This document shows positions 10,469 through 22,803 of a DNA stretch of 64,000 nucleotides, piece after piece; positions within the stretch are counted from its first letter, which is position 1, and each line of letters opens with the position of its first letter. Where the stretch lies: positions 79,838,344 to 79,902,343 of the forward strand of contig OY744525.1 in NCBI GenBank assembly GCA_963556195.1, given 5' to 3'. The stretch comes from Sepiola atlantica (Eukaryota; Mollusca; Cephalopoda; Sepiida; Sepiolidae). The notes under the pieces are model-generated. The model was not told the DNA's origin. It saw only the letters and a list, made by a program, of their open reading frames with translations, and made no database searches. The position numbers and the translations under genes are program-made.

Positions 10469-11351
10469 GTAATATTAGAAATGATTGTATTAAATAAAAG
10501 TATATAGTAATTGTGTAAATTATTATAAATTATATATTATGCAGAAATAATTAATTGATTGTGTCTAAACAGAAGAATGAAACTTTTAAGTGCTTAATCA
10601 AATTATCAGATCATTCAGAAGCAAATCAGAATATAGTGGTCAACATTTCTGTCAATCAACAATTGAATTTTTTAAAATCATTTTTATAGAAAGTGTTGTT
10701 CTGTCCTTTTTTTAGGTGAGCAGAGGCATAGTTTGTAGTAGAAATAAATGATGAAAGATTTTACCAATTTTATAGACAGTGGGTGTACATATTAAAGGGG
10801 AGTGTGATTGAATAGGAAACCTACGAATGATGGTAGAGAATAGAAATTCAGGATGGAAAATATACTGATTAAATCAATTAATTACGCTAAACTTCAAAAG
10901 AATTCTTACTATAATAGAAATTTTATATATGTATGTATGTAACAAAACCTCTGAATAAACAGAAAATGGTGTTAAATAACACCAGTCATTATATTTAACC
11001 ACACTGTTACAAAAATATAATGACTCATGTAATTTAACACCATAACTCATTTAAATAATATTATTATGCTCACATAAAATCTCCATTATAGGAATTTTTT
11101 TTTCACTGATTATTTTTTAATGAGACCCATAGCTTTAGGAATCTATAAACTTTGAAAAGGTTACAAGCTAGGCACTTAGAGGATTTTTGTATTAAACATA
11201 TCAAACATTGACTTTTGCAAGAGAATTTTTATTCATGTATTTGTTAAAACATAAAATTGATTTGACTGAAACTTATTCCAAAATTTGCAAATGCATTCTT
11301 TCCAGAAAATATTTCAGAAAAATGGACAAAAGTTGTTTTTAAAATAGTCAT

Positions 11352-11389
<38 letters not shown>

Positions 11390-11939
11390 AAGTAAATAAT
11401 AAAATGAATAACCAATTAGCCTACATTTTGCTTCTTATTGCATTTGTTTGCTAATTCTTAACACATTTTAGATAACCTCAAATAGCTCCCACAATAATGA
11501 TAATCTATTTCAAAATTGGAGAAGGATTTTCAATGTGTGGTTGAGATCAAATTCAAAAATCTTAATGTGAAGTTTAGTTGATCTTAGAAATTGGTGGTTG
11601 CATCAATAATTATTAACTGATTTATATGTGAAATTTTATTTTACCCTAAAATAAATGTTTTAAACATAATCTCCTTTCTTGTCTTTTAATTCAGTGGTGA
11701 ATATTTATTTCATTAAGTAAACTGATATTTTTTAATGAAAATTCAACTCCATAACCAATGTCATGTATATAAATGATAAAATCCAGAAAAAAACCCATTA
11801 AAATCTCCCTTTTAAATTTTTTTCAAGAATTTAACATTTATTTATAAATTTCTTTTGTTTTTAAATATTTTGTATCAGTTTAAATTGCATTTGATATATT
11901 TGAAAAGTATCTAAAACTTATACACATTCTTTTTTCCAG
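10469..11939. other. Gene A intron 3
   Basis: AT-rich intron, largely collinear with the parts of gene B intron 3 that flank its Helitron. It holds a (TA)n run at 11355-11386. No coding sequence is supported. Confidence 0.6.
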
Positions 11940-12091
11940 ATCGGTCTTCCAGGAAATCATCAGTTCAATCAGGCCATGTAAACAAAAGTGATATTTCTGC
12001 TCCTTATCCACAATCAAGAAATCTTATAGAAATGAACAATGAACAGACTTCAAACACAAGACCCTTGCCTCCAGTACCAAACAAAAACTAA
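11940..12091 (+). CDS. Gene A exon 4: C-terminal tail and stop
   Basis: 152 nt after CTTTTTTCCAG, phase 1, ending in TAA at 12089-12091. It encodes D-RSSRKSSVQSGHVNKS and ends RPLPPVPNKN, with the RxxPxxP class I SH3 ligand. It is nearly the same as the exon at 13-164. Confidence 0.94.
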
Positions 12092-12585
12092 TGATCATTA
12101 CAACAAAAGGCTGATTGTATATTAAAAGATACACACACACACACACACACACACACACTCAATTACTAAATGATATTCCACTGAAAACAAAATGTTAGTC
12201 ATAAGTTGTTAGTGTTAAACAAAATAACTAATAAACATAATGACACTATTCAATTTATTTGTTTAAAAAGTACAGGCATAATAATCATGATAGCATGTAA
12301 CTAAATTCAATATATGCAGAAAGACTATTTTGTTGTAAGAGAATTTCTGAGAAATGTAATCTTGAAAATGATCATAACTAAGCCAACACTATAATATGAC
12401 TCTTATTTTCTTTTGTAATCTCTCAATAAAAATGTTCATTTTGGCTATGAATGTTGGCATAAAAGCAATATTAAAATGTAAATGTAGATTTAAACCCAGT
12501 ACAAAATTTATCTGTATTCTTCTATTTAAACAAGTATAGATTTACATGGAAGGAAGGAAAAAATCAGATCCTACAGGACGAATAG
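12092..12585. other. 3' flank of gene A
   Basis: Contains an (AC)n microsatellite at 12130-12158 and an AATAAA at about 12425, a candidate polyadenylation signal roughly 335 bp after the stop. No gene. Confidence 0.45.
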
Positions 12586-12594
12586 CACACTCAT

Positions 12595-12953
12595 TGTTAA
12601 ATTGCATTATGGGAACAAAAGTTACATTTTTTTTTAAACTTAAATCTTTTGAATTATTTATCTTAAAAACTTGTTAAAATATTAAAATTAAATGTAATGC
12701 ACATTTTTAGAATAAAAAAGGGAAAACAAATATAAATTCAAATGAATAGAAGATTATGAACGTGAGTTGGTAGTTTTTTTTTACATGTCACATCATCCTC
12801 CTTCCTCTGACGCATACAGCCATTACTCACACACCATACTTCTTAGGACAACTATTTTATTACATTCATAGAAAACACATCTTCACTTCAAAGATATTCC
12901 TCATTTACTGGATATAGAATATACAGATCCATCACTGGATAATACATCGTACA
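12595..12953 (+). promoter_or_regulatory. Start module of gene B
   Basis: GCATTATGGG at 12604-12613 is an exact reverse-complement match to the Staf/ZNF143 core CCCANAATGC. The conserved core at 12815-12855 reads CAGCCATTACTCACACACC then ATACTTCTTAGGACAACTAT. The donor follows 126 bp later. An in-frame TAG about 42 bp before the micro-exon ATG shows that coding cannot extend further upstream here. Confidence 0.65.
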
Positions 12954-12981
12954 ATGAATAACATTGGATATCATAACAAAG
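12954..12981 (+). CDS. Gene B exon 1, 28-nt micro-exon with start codon
   Basis: ATG opens MNNIGYHNK and leaves one G before AAAG|GTAAGG. Joined to the acceptor at 18318 it continues in frame as GDELK and then Met at 18332. Same length and phase as in gene A. Confidence 0.62.
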
Positions 12982-14176
12982 GTAAGGAAAATTTACATTA
13001 TTTTATTTTTTCTATAACATTTTGTTTTTTTTTAGCACAAACCACTAGAAAAATAAACGTCATTCACATCTGAGAAACAAATCATTTTTTATCTGTCTCA
13101 ATAAAAAACTTAAATTTTAAGTTAAAAAAAATATTATTATTTAAATAATTCATACAATAAATTTTTATTGTGTTATTAAGTAATATTTTTTTTAAATTCC
13201 CATAACTTGCCCAGTTGTCAGACGCCATGACACAAATTTATATCTACTTCACTTTAAATAATAGCACTTATTAAGAAAGTATGTGTGACACTGAGTAATA
13301 AGTAGAATTTATGACATTTACAAATATTTTCAAAGTGTTACATATAGTTTTTAAATGGTAGTTTTTAGAATTTATGCAAATGCCTTTTTTGCTATTTGAT
13401 ATTCCGATGTCACAAACATAGCACAATTAAGAAATACAGCCATTTTCATTTTTTATGTTTTTAAAGAAATAATTCACTATGTATATATTTTTGTACACTA
13501 ATTATTTCTTTCATAATGAAATTTGGGATTTCATTCTTTTATATTTTCATAAAAAGTATCGTTGGTTTTCTTTCTCAATTCAATATAGTCATCATAATTA
13601 AAAAATTCATTGTATACATGATATCTGTGAATTTTATAGTATTTCAAAATTATGAAATAAAAGCTTAAAATGACTTTAATATTTTATGACACATTGTAAT
13701 ATATTTTATTTATGTTGATTACATGTTTAACTTGCTTTAAATTAATTACAAAACACAACATTAAATTGAAATTGTAATTTGAACAATAATTTATATATTA
13801 AAAATGTTGATTATTTATTGAATAGATTTGATTACATTATTTTTCAAATGAATTAAAAAAAAACATATGAAACTTAGTTGATATATTACTAAATATTCAT
13901 TGAATTTAATAAGATTCATATGAACAAGTTCAAGGCAAGTAACTCATGGCAATTAATATTCTACCCCAAATAAATCAAGTCTTCCAAATATTACTTTTCA
14001 GTTTATTAAAGAATTTTTTACTTCTAAATTATAAAATAATTCATTAATGTAGAATCAATAAAAATTGATACTGGTATAGGCTAAATAAAAGTTCAGTTCA
14101 AAAGCAAAATAAGGGGGAAAAGATACCTAGATGGAAATCCAACAGTGATAGTGAAAAGTATAAGAGCAAGTATCAA
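12982..14176. other. Gene B intron 1, left part
   Basis: AT-rich, similar to the start of intron 1 in genes A and C. No coding sequence seen. Confidence 0.5.
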
Positions 14177-14956
14177 TCTATATTAATATGAAAAATTCAT
14201 GTCTGTCTGTCTGTCTGATAACTACTTTTAGGTTATTAGAACTAAAAACTACTTTCAGAATATAAGAGATAGGAACTTAAAATTTGGTAAGAATGATATT
14301 CTACCTCTGCAGAATTTCATAATGGGGTCACATTTATCATTTTCTTGTGAAGGGGTCCTCAGAGAAGATGCCTACGAAACTTTGTTTTAATGAAAATTTA
14401 AACCCTAGTTAAAATTTTACAAAACTATGTAAATTCTCAAAATTTGAACAATTTTAGATTATTTGAAAAGGAAGATGCTCTTGCTTAACTCTACAAAATC
14501 AACACATTTCTAATCTCATAACTTTAGTCAAGTAAGCAGTATTTTTACATAGCACTATGATTTTGATTGATTTGAAGTATTTTGGGCCCGACTTTCTGCA
14601 CTTTTTAAGAGTTAGTGAGGTAACATGAACTGAATTCTTTTATAATTAAAAGACATAAAATTATACAGATTTCAAACATTTAAGCTAATTTCAATCATTA
14701 TAAGAAGATGTATCATCCTGGACTTCTCATTGCCACTGGACTCGAGCAATGCCGATTCAGAAGTGTAGTTTGGGATTATGCAACCGTTGCTTCATTATAG
14801 ACTTCTCACAGAGACACTTTTGAGACTAAAACAAGGCCTCAATAAGGTTCTTATTACATTTTGCTTCTTTTTTTAATATTACTATTAAGTTTTTCAGAGA
14901 TATTTAACTTTAAACATATGATTGTCAGTAGTAAATAAATAAACTGAATATATTTA

Positions 14957-15007
14957 TAGAGAGAGAGAGAGAGGGAGGGAGAGAGAGAGTGTGTGTGTGT
15001 GTGTGTT
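14957..15007. repeat. (GA)n and (GT)n microsatellite
   Basis: GA-rich run followed directly by GTGT units. Confidence 0.9.
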
Positions 15008-16059
15008 TGTATGGTTGTTGTTTCAGAGGTGTTAATTCCAATGAAGCAACAGTGTTTATAAGATAGTGCTCAATTACAAGTACAACTGTAGTATAAATTA
15101 TATTTATACAAACATTTTTAGCTATATACATTTTTAGCATACATGTTTCAGTTGAGATTTTATTCAAACTTTAGCTTCCTCAGGCCACAACAAATCTACT
15201 GCCTAAATCTATTAGGATGGAATATTTATCTATAAAATGTTCGACAAAAAGAATTCTTTCCCCCTTTCATATAGTTCGTATGCCACATAAAAATAGTATT
15301 TGTCCAATGTAAAGTTGCTGCTTTAGTAGTAAGAATGATAAAACAAGGTGGGGATCGAAATAAAATATTTAGATGATTAAATAAAGCCATCCTAAAGCTT
15401 TTAAGCTATATGAAATGAATAAAAGTACACTAATAAAACAAATCTAAAATTATATAAGAGTATAGTATAAAATTTATAGGTTATCTAAATAGTACACATA
15501 TTAACTATATAATCATAAAAAATAAATTAAAAATAAATTTTTAAAAATAACCAACAGAGGTTTAGCATAAATAATATATACGGATTAATCTAAACACCAT
15601 AAAATAAATTAGTTATGGAAATAATTAATACATTTTCTTATAGTATAGAGCAAGGATGAACAACACAGGTTAGTAAAATATATTTTTTAAAAGCAAAATA
15701 TGTTAGGTAACTATAAATCTAAAGCTAAAGTAGATGCATCTGGTATCTAGATCGTTGATGTTTTGTTTTGAGGGAGATGGTGTCTGATCAACACTGCTGC
15801 TTTTCATGAAAAATTACTATTTTGTTTTTAAATTCCTGAAACAGTTTTTCATGGTAAACAACTGATGATCCCTACAAGAATATTAATATTATAGTTCGGT
15901 GTGACGGTCGGCATAAATTCTTGGAAGCAAACTACTATGGCAATTGCAAGGAATTGACTGACTTACAAAAAAGGGAAATTTTTCAATGAAAGGCTTTGGA
16001 CTAAAGATATTTTAAAATATAATCTTGAATAGTTTTAAAGTTGAAAGACTTTCAAAATT

Positions 16060-16119
16060 ATCTCTCTCTCTCTCTCTCCCCCCCCCCCTTCTTATGAGAG
16101 AGAGAGAGAGAGAGAGAGC
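16060..16119. repeat. (CT)n-poly(C)-(GA)n compound microsatellite
   Basis: (TC)n, then a run of C, then CTTCTTAT and (GA)n. The CT and GA arms could pair. A further (GA)n run is at 16793-16811. Confidence 0.9.
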
Positions 16120-16852
16120 AAAGATGCGTGTATATATGTGTGTATATCCACACATCAATTTTCGGTGATTTATTTAGCGAGATCAATTACATATTTGTAA
16201 TCAGCAGGGATATTTTAATCTGGGTTTACATATATTTTTGTGTTTTTTAGGGGGGAAAGTCATAAAAATGATACAACAATTCTACCCCTTGAAAATTTAA
16301 ATATTTTTTTATTTGGATGAAATTTGAGCCATAGGATTAGAGACCAATTAAGAAATATTCCCAAGATTTTAATTTCATTTGAGTATTTTAAATAGTTGTG
16401 AAAGTCTCATTTAAAAATTCATATATGTCAGATTTGAATGGAATTTGAACTATAGATATTAGACACAAATTAAGCAAGATTCTCAAAATTTCAATTTCTT
16501 TAAAGAATTCTGTGACACAATGCATATTCTTACATTTTATTATTTTTTTTCCAAAGGTAACATGAATAATAAATAAGACCCAAATTTTGACACATATCTC
16601 CCTTTCAAAAGTCAAATATTTTGTATATTTCATATTAATGTCGTTGTCAACAACACTAACCACACATTTTATCAAATATTTATTTGTTCATAAAACAACA
16701 TTGAATTTAAGTCAAACTGTCATCTGTGAGGATTTTTTCTGTTTTTTCTTCTATTATATTAAAGCAGTTATAAGTTTGCATGTGTGCACATGAGAGAGAG
16801 AGAGAGAGAGATTTAAAAAGGAATTGTCTCTATTTATTTGTATATAGACAAT

Positions 16853-17400
16853 TATTAATGGGTGGATAATTCAGTTCCCCAAATAAGAGCATTCGATATG
16901 GGAACAAAAATACCTGTATAGTGTTACCTTCACTGCCTCATAAATGAGGGAGCCTCAGACTCCAAGAAATAGATCTATTCCTCCTCATAAAAAAGTAAAG
17001 CTAGATATTGTTTCTATTTATTGTCTCCCCATGAGGACAAAGTTAGACTGAAGGTCAGTTTTCAATGTGTGGAAAATACAGTTCCTCAAAATGGTGCACT
17101 AGATGGGAATAAAAATACCTGTACAGTTCTATTGATACTCCCTTTCAATCTTAAAGGACAGGCAATAAATCCATCCCCTTCTTAGAAAAGAGGATGATGT
17201 TGGATATTACCCCTATTTATAATTATGAGGGTAAAATTAGATTCAAGGTCTTTTTTTAATGTGGGGAAAATACAGTTCTAAAAAAAAAGCACTCTGGTTC
17301 CGATCAAAAATACCTGTATCAGCACATTCACAAATGAGGGAGCCACAGGTAACAGGTAATAAATCTATCATTCCTTTAGAAAAGGTGGAGGTAATACTGC
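16853..17400. repeat. About three tandem copies of a ~185-bp unit of a dispersed repeat
   Basis: Each copy carries variants of TGTGGAAAATACAGTTC, then AAAAATACCTGTA, then AAATGAGGGAGCC or equivalent; the block between is CTCCCCATGAGGACAAAGTTAGA. Single copies of the same family occur at 24045, 52283, 57000 and 63890. A 50-bp sequence (GCATATTCTTACATTTTATT...) is found on both sides, at 16518 and 17399. Family unknown. Confidence 0.65.
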
Positions 17401-17605
17401 ATATTCTTACATTTTATTATTATTTTTCCAAAAGTAACATGGACAATAATTAAAAGTTTATCTTTTTTCAGAATAAAAGTGCATTAAAAAAGTATTGAGA
17501 CTGTGGATATGTAAACCAAGGACAATAAATTGGAACATTAATTTTTTTAAATATGAAGTATGTTCAAAAAGTAACAAGTGTATTAGCCAAGAACAATTAA
17601 TGAAA

Positions 17606-17672
17606 CATTCACTTTTTTCAAAATACTTAGGAATTATCATTTCTCAGTATTTTGAAAAAGGTGAATGTTTAA
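17606..17672. repeat. Short imperfect inverted repeat
   Basis: ACATTCACTTTTTTCAAAATAC pairs with GTATTTTGAAAAAGGTGAATGT around a short AT-rich loop. Confidence 0.6.
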
Positions 17673-17941
17673 TAGCAAAGTGCAATGAATTAAATTTTCA
17701 TTTTGTTTTCCTCAAAATTATTAAATGTGTTAAAAAAGTAAGAAGATTTTACCAAAGACAAAGTATTAGACGGTAGACACTATTGCAATTCAATAGGGTT
17801 TTGCTACTGAGTTATTTTTTCCTTTCCTACCACACATGCACTTGGATTAATGTTTTATTTTAGCCATATATGTTATGCACACTTTTTTTTAACTCCTGTT
17901 TTTTATCTATATCCCTGGGCAATGCCAGGTAGCCCTTCTAA

Positions 17942-18317
17942 TATATAATATATATGTGTGCTTGTATGTGTGTGTGTGTGTGTGTGTGTGTTTTAAACAT
18001 TATCTTATCTTTGATGAATTATGGTTTTCAATGTTAATGCAGACCCCATGTTTATTAACATAAAACTTTTGAATTAAAGTACCACTTTCATGAGAAATGT
18101 CTTCTTTAACCTTATCGTGGTTACCTTCCATGGTTTTGAGGTTGAGTCAACTCAACCTTGTTATAGACTATTTGTATGCCAAGTTAGGTTGAAAACTTAC
18201 TGAGTCTAAAGCAGTCAAGCAATCATACAGAATATTGATTAAATTTATTTTGATGGTAATTAAATAACGGTGATTGTCATGTCAATCATGTCAAGTAAAT
18301 TCATTTTTTCTTTCCAG
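17942..18317. other. Gene B intron 1, right part
   Basis: Holds (TG)n at about 17955-17990 and an 18-bp perfect palindrome GGTTGAGTCAACTCAACC at about 18152-18169, then the acceptor tract ending 18317. Confidence 0.5.
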
Positions 18318-20722
18318 GTGATGAGTTAAAAATGTTTGTCCTTCTACACATTCTCCTATGCACACTACCTTTTTGTCTCAGTGTAGACTTAACTTACATA
18401 GTGGAAGAAGGAAAAAGCCCAGGTACCTATGTTGGAGACATTTCTGCAGATTCTAAGATAATGGAGAACATGTCCTACCAAGACAAGAAACTCATCACAT
18501 TCAGTCAACTACAAGGCAAAGTTGATAGTTCTCAATATTTCCGAGTTTCTAAGAAAACAGGCAAACTTTATACAACAATCACATTGGATGCAGAAGCAAT
18601 GTGTAAGCGTAATGAACAATGCTTTCAACTCATTGATGTAGCTGTTCGTAAAGGAGGTTCTTCAATGAGGATTTTAGAAATCAAAGTCATCATAAAAGAT
18701 ATCAATGACCATAAGCCTGAATTTCCAGAAAAACAAACAAACATTGAATTTGATGAAAATGTGGTTCCAGGAGCCAAAAAAATAATTCCTAATGCAATTG
18801 ATAAAGATGTTGGAATTTTAAATTCAAAGATCACATATGAACTTAAAAAGATGAAAAATGAACCTTTTACTTTGTTCATCACTCCAGATGTTGAAGGGAC
18901 ATCAGTTTTATGGCTGAAACTGGAAGAAACTTTAGATAGAGAAACCAAAGATTCTTATGTTGTACAAATTGTGGCAAAAGATGCAGGCTATCCTCAAAAA
19001 CAAAACATACTAAATGTTCATATATCAGTCATTGATGTTAATGATAATTTACCTGTGTTTTCTAAAAATGTATACAATATTTCAATAAAGAATGAAGAGA
19101 GCAAAGTCACACCAATTGTTATTTTATCAGCAACTGATTTGGATGCAGGACAAAATGGAAGAGTTTCATATCATTGGAATCACAAGACAAATGAAAAATC
19201 AAAAGCTTTCTTCCAATTGGTAGAAACAACTGGACAATTATTCTTACAGAAAAAGTTAAATTTAGGAGAAAAGACCTCACATAAACTTTATATAAAAGCT
19301 GAAGATGGAGGGAACCCCCCATTAAGTTCTAGAGCAATAATAATTATTAACTTGATAAATCATGAAAACACAGCACCGGCCATTGATATGAATTTTCCTT
19401 CCTCATCAAATGAGAATATAGTTGAAATCTTGGAAAATGCAAAATCTGGAATTTTCATTGCTTATATAAAAGTTATTGATAATGATGAAGGACAAAATGG
19501 AGATGTCACTTGTCATCTTCATCATGAGAAATTTCAGCTTCAGAATTTAGGTACAAAGAAATATGAAGTGACACTGAAAAATCCTCTTGATAGAGAGAAA
19601 GAAGAGCACCATGATGCTGTGATCAGTTGTCAAGATAAAGGCTCTCCTCCTCTTCATAGTAACAGCAAATTCTCCATTCAAGTGATGGACATCAATGATG
19701 TAAGGCCACAATTTACAAAAGACACATTTAAATTCTTCACAGATGAGAATCAAAACTCCAGAATTACTCTTGGCTACATCAATGCCACTGATCCAGACTT
19801 GGGAGATGGAGGAAAACTCACATATTCTCTCATCACCAATAACAACAAACACTTCTTACCTTTCAAAATAACCACAAATGGATTACTATCAGCAATTATG
19901 TCTCTTGATCATGAGTTTCAACATACTTATCACTTCAAGGTGTTTGTCAAAGACAATGGAACACCATCTCTCAATAACACAGTCAATGTGATTGTTGAGG
20001 TCACTGATAGAAATGATAATGCTCCATATTTTACATTTCCCAGTGTTAAACCTTACAATCTACATGTCACATATTACCCTGATGCCAGAAACAAGAACAT
20101 CACACAGATAAAGGCAGCGGACAGTGATAGTCAAGAGAATGCATTTCTAAAATATCAAATAATCAGAGGCAATGACAAACAGATGTTCACCATCAACCAG
20201 TACACCGGTTTCTTAGCTTTCAATAGACAACTCAGCCAACAAAATGCTGGCTCCTATCAGCTTGACATTGCTGTCAAGGATAGTGGTAGGCCAGTTCTAT
20301 CAGCAACAACTACTCTCTTTTTAACACTCACTATCAGCAACAACACATCAGAAATGTTAAATGTTGTTCAGCTTCACACCGAAGAGAAGGTGCATCTTAA
20401 TCTCGTCATTATTATTACAGTCATAGCAGTCACAATAGCTGTCTTTATTACAGCTTCATTATCAATCTGCATCATTCGATGTAATGGTCAGTCAAATGTG
20501 GCCTATGCCCAAGCACTTGATCCTTCCAATAGATATGTTGGTGAACAAAGACAACTCATTGCTCCTTCTTACCCAGGAAACACTTGGCCTCATCCTGCTC
20601 AACCTTTGCAAATAAACGAAGTACCATCTATAAATGCTCCCATGACAACATCAAGACGACAATTAACTTCAGCAGATGTGCTACCACAGAAATCTCAACC
20701 ACCAAGTGATGTTTCATCACAA
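18318..20722 (+). CDS. Gene B exon 2: protocadherin ectodomain EC1-EC6, TM, proximal tail
   Basis: From Met 18332, 797 residues with the same plan as gene A: signal peptide MFVLLHILLCTLPFCLS, six EC repeats, C-x5-C loop CKRNEQC in EC1, linkers DINDH, DVNDN, the odd HENTAP at EC3-EC4, DINDV, DRNDN, and a membrane segment near 691-716. Acceptor TTTCTTTCCAG|GTGATGAG; donor CAA|GTAAGT, phase 0. Differences from gene A are few and scattered, with a visible cluster at the EC1-EC2 border (KQTNIEFDENVVPG) and around the EC3-EC4 border (SNENIVEILENAKSGIF). From EC4 on it is nearly identical to A, C and D. Role as for gene A. Confidence 0.96.
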
Positions 20723-21363
20723 GTAAGTGCATTTAGGTATTGTTTTCTTATTTATTACTTATTTTAATAATTCAAGTTTTAAGAAGATTGATTGGAATGC
20801 TCTCAGAACTTATACTAATTTTTGTTCTGTGTTATAAACATTAATTATATATATTTAACAGAATCATCACCATCATTTTCTTATAAACAATTTTACAAAT
20901 CGATTTAAAAGAATTTTAATATTGAGGCAGGAGTTTATACCTTTTATTTAAACTGAATACTAGAAATCTTATATGTATATAATGAAAAAATAAGCCTAAA
21001 ACAAAAGAATTATCTTTTAATGCTGATTGATACAATTTCCATGTCAATATTCTTTATTTATTAACAAGAAGGTTGATTTTTTTTTAATGTTTTGTTTTAT
21101 TTGTTGTCAATGATAATTGAATGGCATTAGAATGTAAATAAATAACTGAAAATTATCACCTAAATATTCTAGACAACAAAACAAAATACATAAAATATAT
21201 TTTTGATATTTTATTTGATTTCATATCATAAACTGCCTTCTTTCAAATTTGTGTAAATCTTAAGACTTATGGTTTCATTTTTTAGGTCAGCTTAATGAGA
21301 TTTTGTTTTCCTTATTAAACTTCATTTGTTTTTTTTCTGGGTTTTTTCTCTCCACTTTACCAG
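20723..21363. other. Gene B intron 2
   Basis: AT-rich and much shorter than the equivalent in gene A, which carries the hairpin and SINEs. Nothing else seen. Confidence 0.6.
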
Positions 21364-21487
21364 ATGTATACGCAAAATGTGTCAATTCCACCTGATTATT
21401 TTACCTGGAGATCTACTGTACCTTCACAATCAGAAGCTGACCTGAACTGGAGGGAAGAGAATGCTGTAAATAACCAAGGAACATCAG
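21364..21487 (+). CDS. Gene B exon 3: cytoplasmic tail
   Basis: 124 nt, phase 0 in and phase 1 out (TCAG|GTAATA). The protein differs from gene A exon 3 by a single residue (NSVNN to NAVNN). It contains YFTWRST. Confidence 0.93.
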
Positions 21488-22803
21488 GTAATATTGGAAA
21501 TGATTGTAGTAAATAAAATATATCGTAATGGTGTAAATAATACAGTGAAATTATATATCATACAGTTGAACTTTCTGAGGAATAATAGAAGAAAAGAACT
21601 TTAAAATGATTAAATAAATGTGTTCAAAGAAAATCAAAAAATAATAAAAAATAAAGTTATTTGTATACATATACTTAATGAATTGTCTAGATAATTGATC
21701 TCATTATGAAGAAAATCAGAATATAGTGGATAACATTTCTGTCAACTAACAATTAAGCCTTTTCAGATTTATTTTTATAGAAAGTGTTGGGCTGTCCTTT
21801 TTTAGGTTAGCTCAGACATGGTTGTAGAAAAATATCAGGAAATATTTTACTAATTTTATAGAAAATGGGTGTACATTTTGGGTAAGAGAGGGGTGTGATC
21901 AAAGAAAGCCTAAGAACGACGGTGGATAATATATATTAATGATGGAAAATAAATCAGTTAATTATGCTAAATTTCAAAAGAATCTTTAGAGATTTTGTAT
22001 CTCTATATTTGTAATAAAAACTTTGTAAAACTTTAAAGGATCATGATGTTAAATAAAACCAGTCATTATATTTAAGCACACTGGTACAATAATATAGTAG
22101 TGACACCATAACACATCTAAATAATATAGCAAGTTTCGGTTAAAAACATACACACAAAATCTTCATAATAGTAACAATTTTTTTTAAGTATTTATTTTTG
22201 TGATGGGATTCATAGCTTTAAGGACCAACCCTTAAATGATTACAAACTTCTAAATAGAAGGCAGCAAAAGATTTCTCTATTAAAAGTACCACATAGTTAA
22301 ATGTAGGATTCTGTAAGAGAATATTGGCTCAGTATGTTTTTTTAAACATAAATTTGGTTTATTGACATTTTCTCCAAACTTTGCAAAATGCAATGCTTCC
22401 AGAAAATATATTTTTTAAAAATGGACAAAAGTTATTTTTAAAATAGTCATTGCTATATATGCATTAGTTAAAAATAAAAAACGAATAGCCAGATATTGCT
22501 TTTTATTGTATTTATTTGCTAATTCTGAACACATTTAGATATGCTCAAATAACTCTCACACTAATGATAATCCATTTCAAAATTGGAGAAGAATTTTCAA
22601 TTTGAAGTTGATATCTGTAATGTGAAGTTTAGTTGAAGATCTTAGAAATTGGTAGTTACATCAATAATTATCAACTGATTGATATGTGAAATTTTATATT
22701 ACCCTAAAAAATGTTTTTAACATAATCTTCTTGCGAATGCCTTTAATTCAGTGGTGAATATTTATCTCATTAAATAAACACCATTCAACTCATAACCATG
22801 TCA
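21488..22803. other. Gene B intron 3, left part
   Basis: AT-rich, collinear with gene A intron 3. No coding sequence seen. Confidence 0.55.

Larger units (their letters stand above)
14177..17941 (+). mobile_element. Helitron-like element (candidate)
   Basis: The proposed 5' end is A|TC (TCTATATTAATATG, then four GTCT units). The proposed 3' end is CTAA|T at 17938-17941, preceded by a hairpin with a 5-bp stem, CCTGG-GCAATG-CCAGG (17914-17929), and an 8-nt spacer; this is the classic Helitron 3' layout. No Rep/helicase coding sequence is visible, so it would be non-autonomous. A stretch like its 5' part also occurs in gene C intron 1 near 27490, so part of it may be older than the B/C duplication. 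It is possible that the two ends belong to different elements. Confidence 0.35.
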
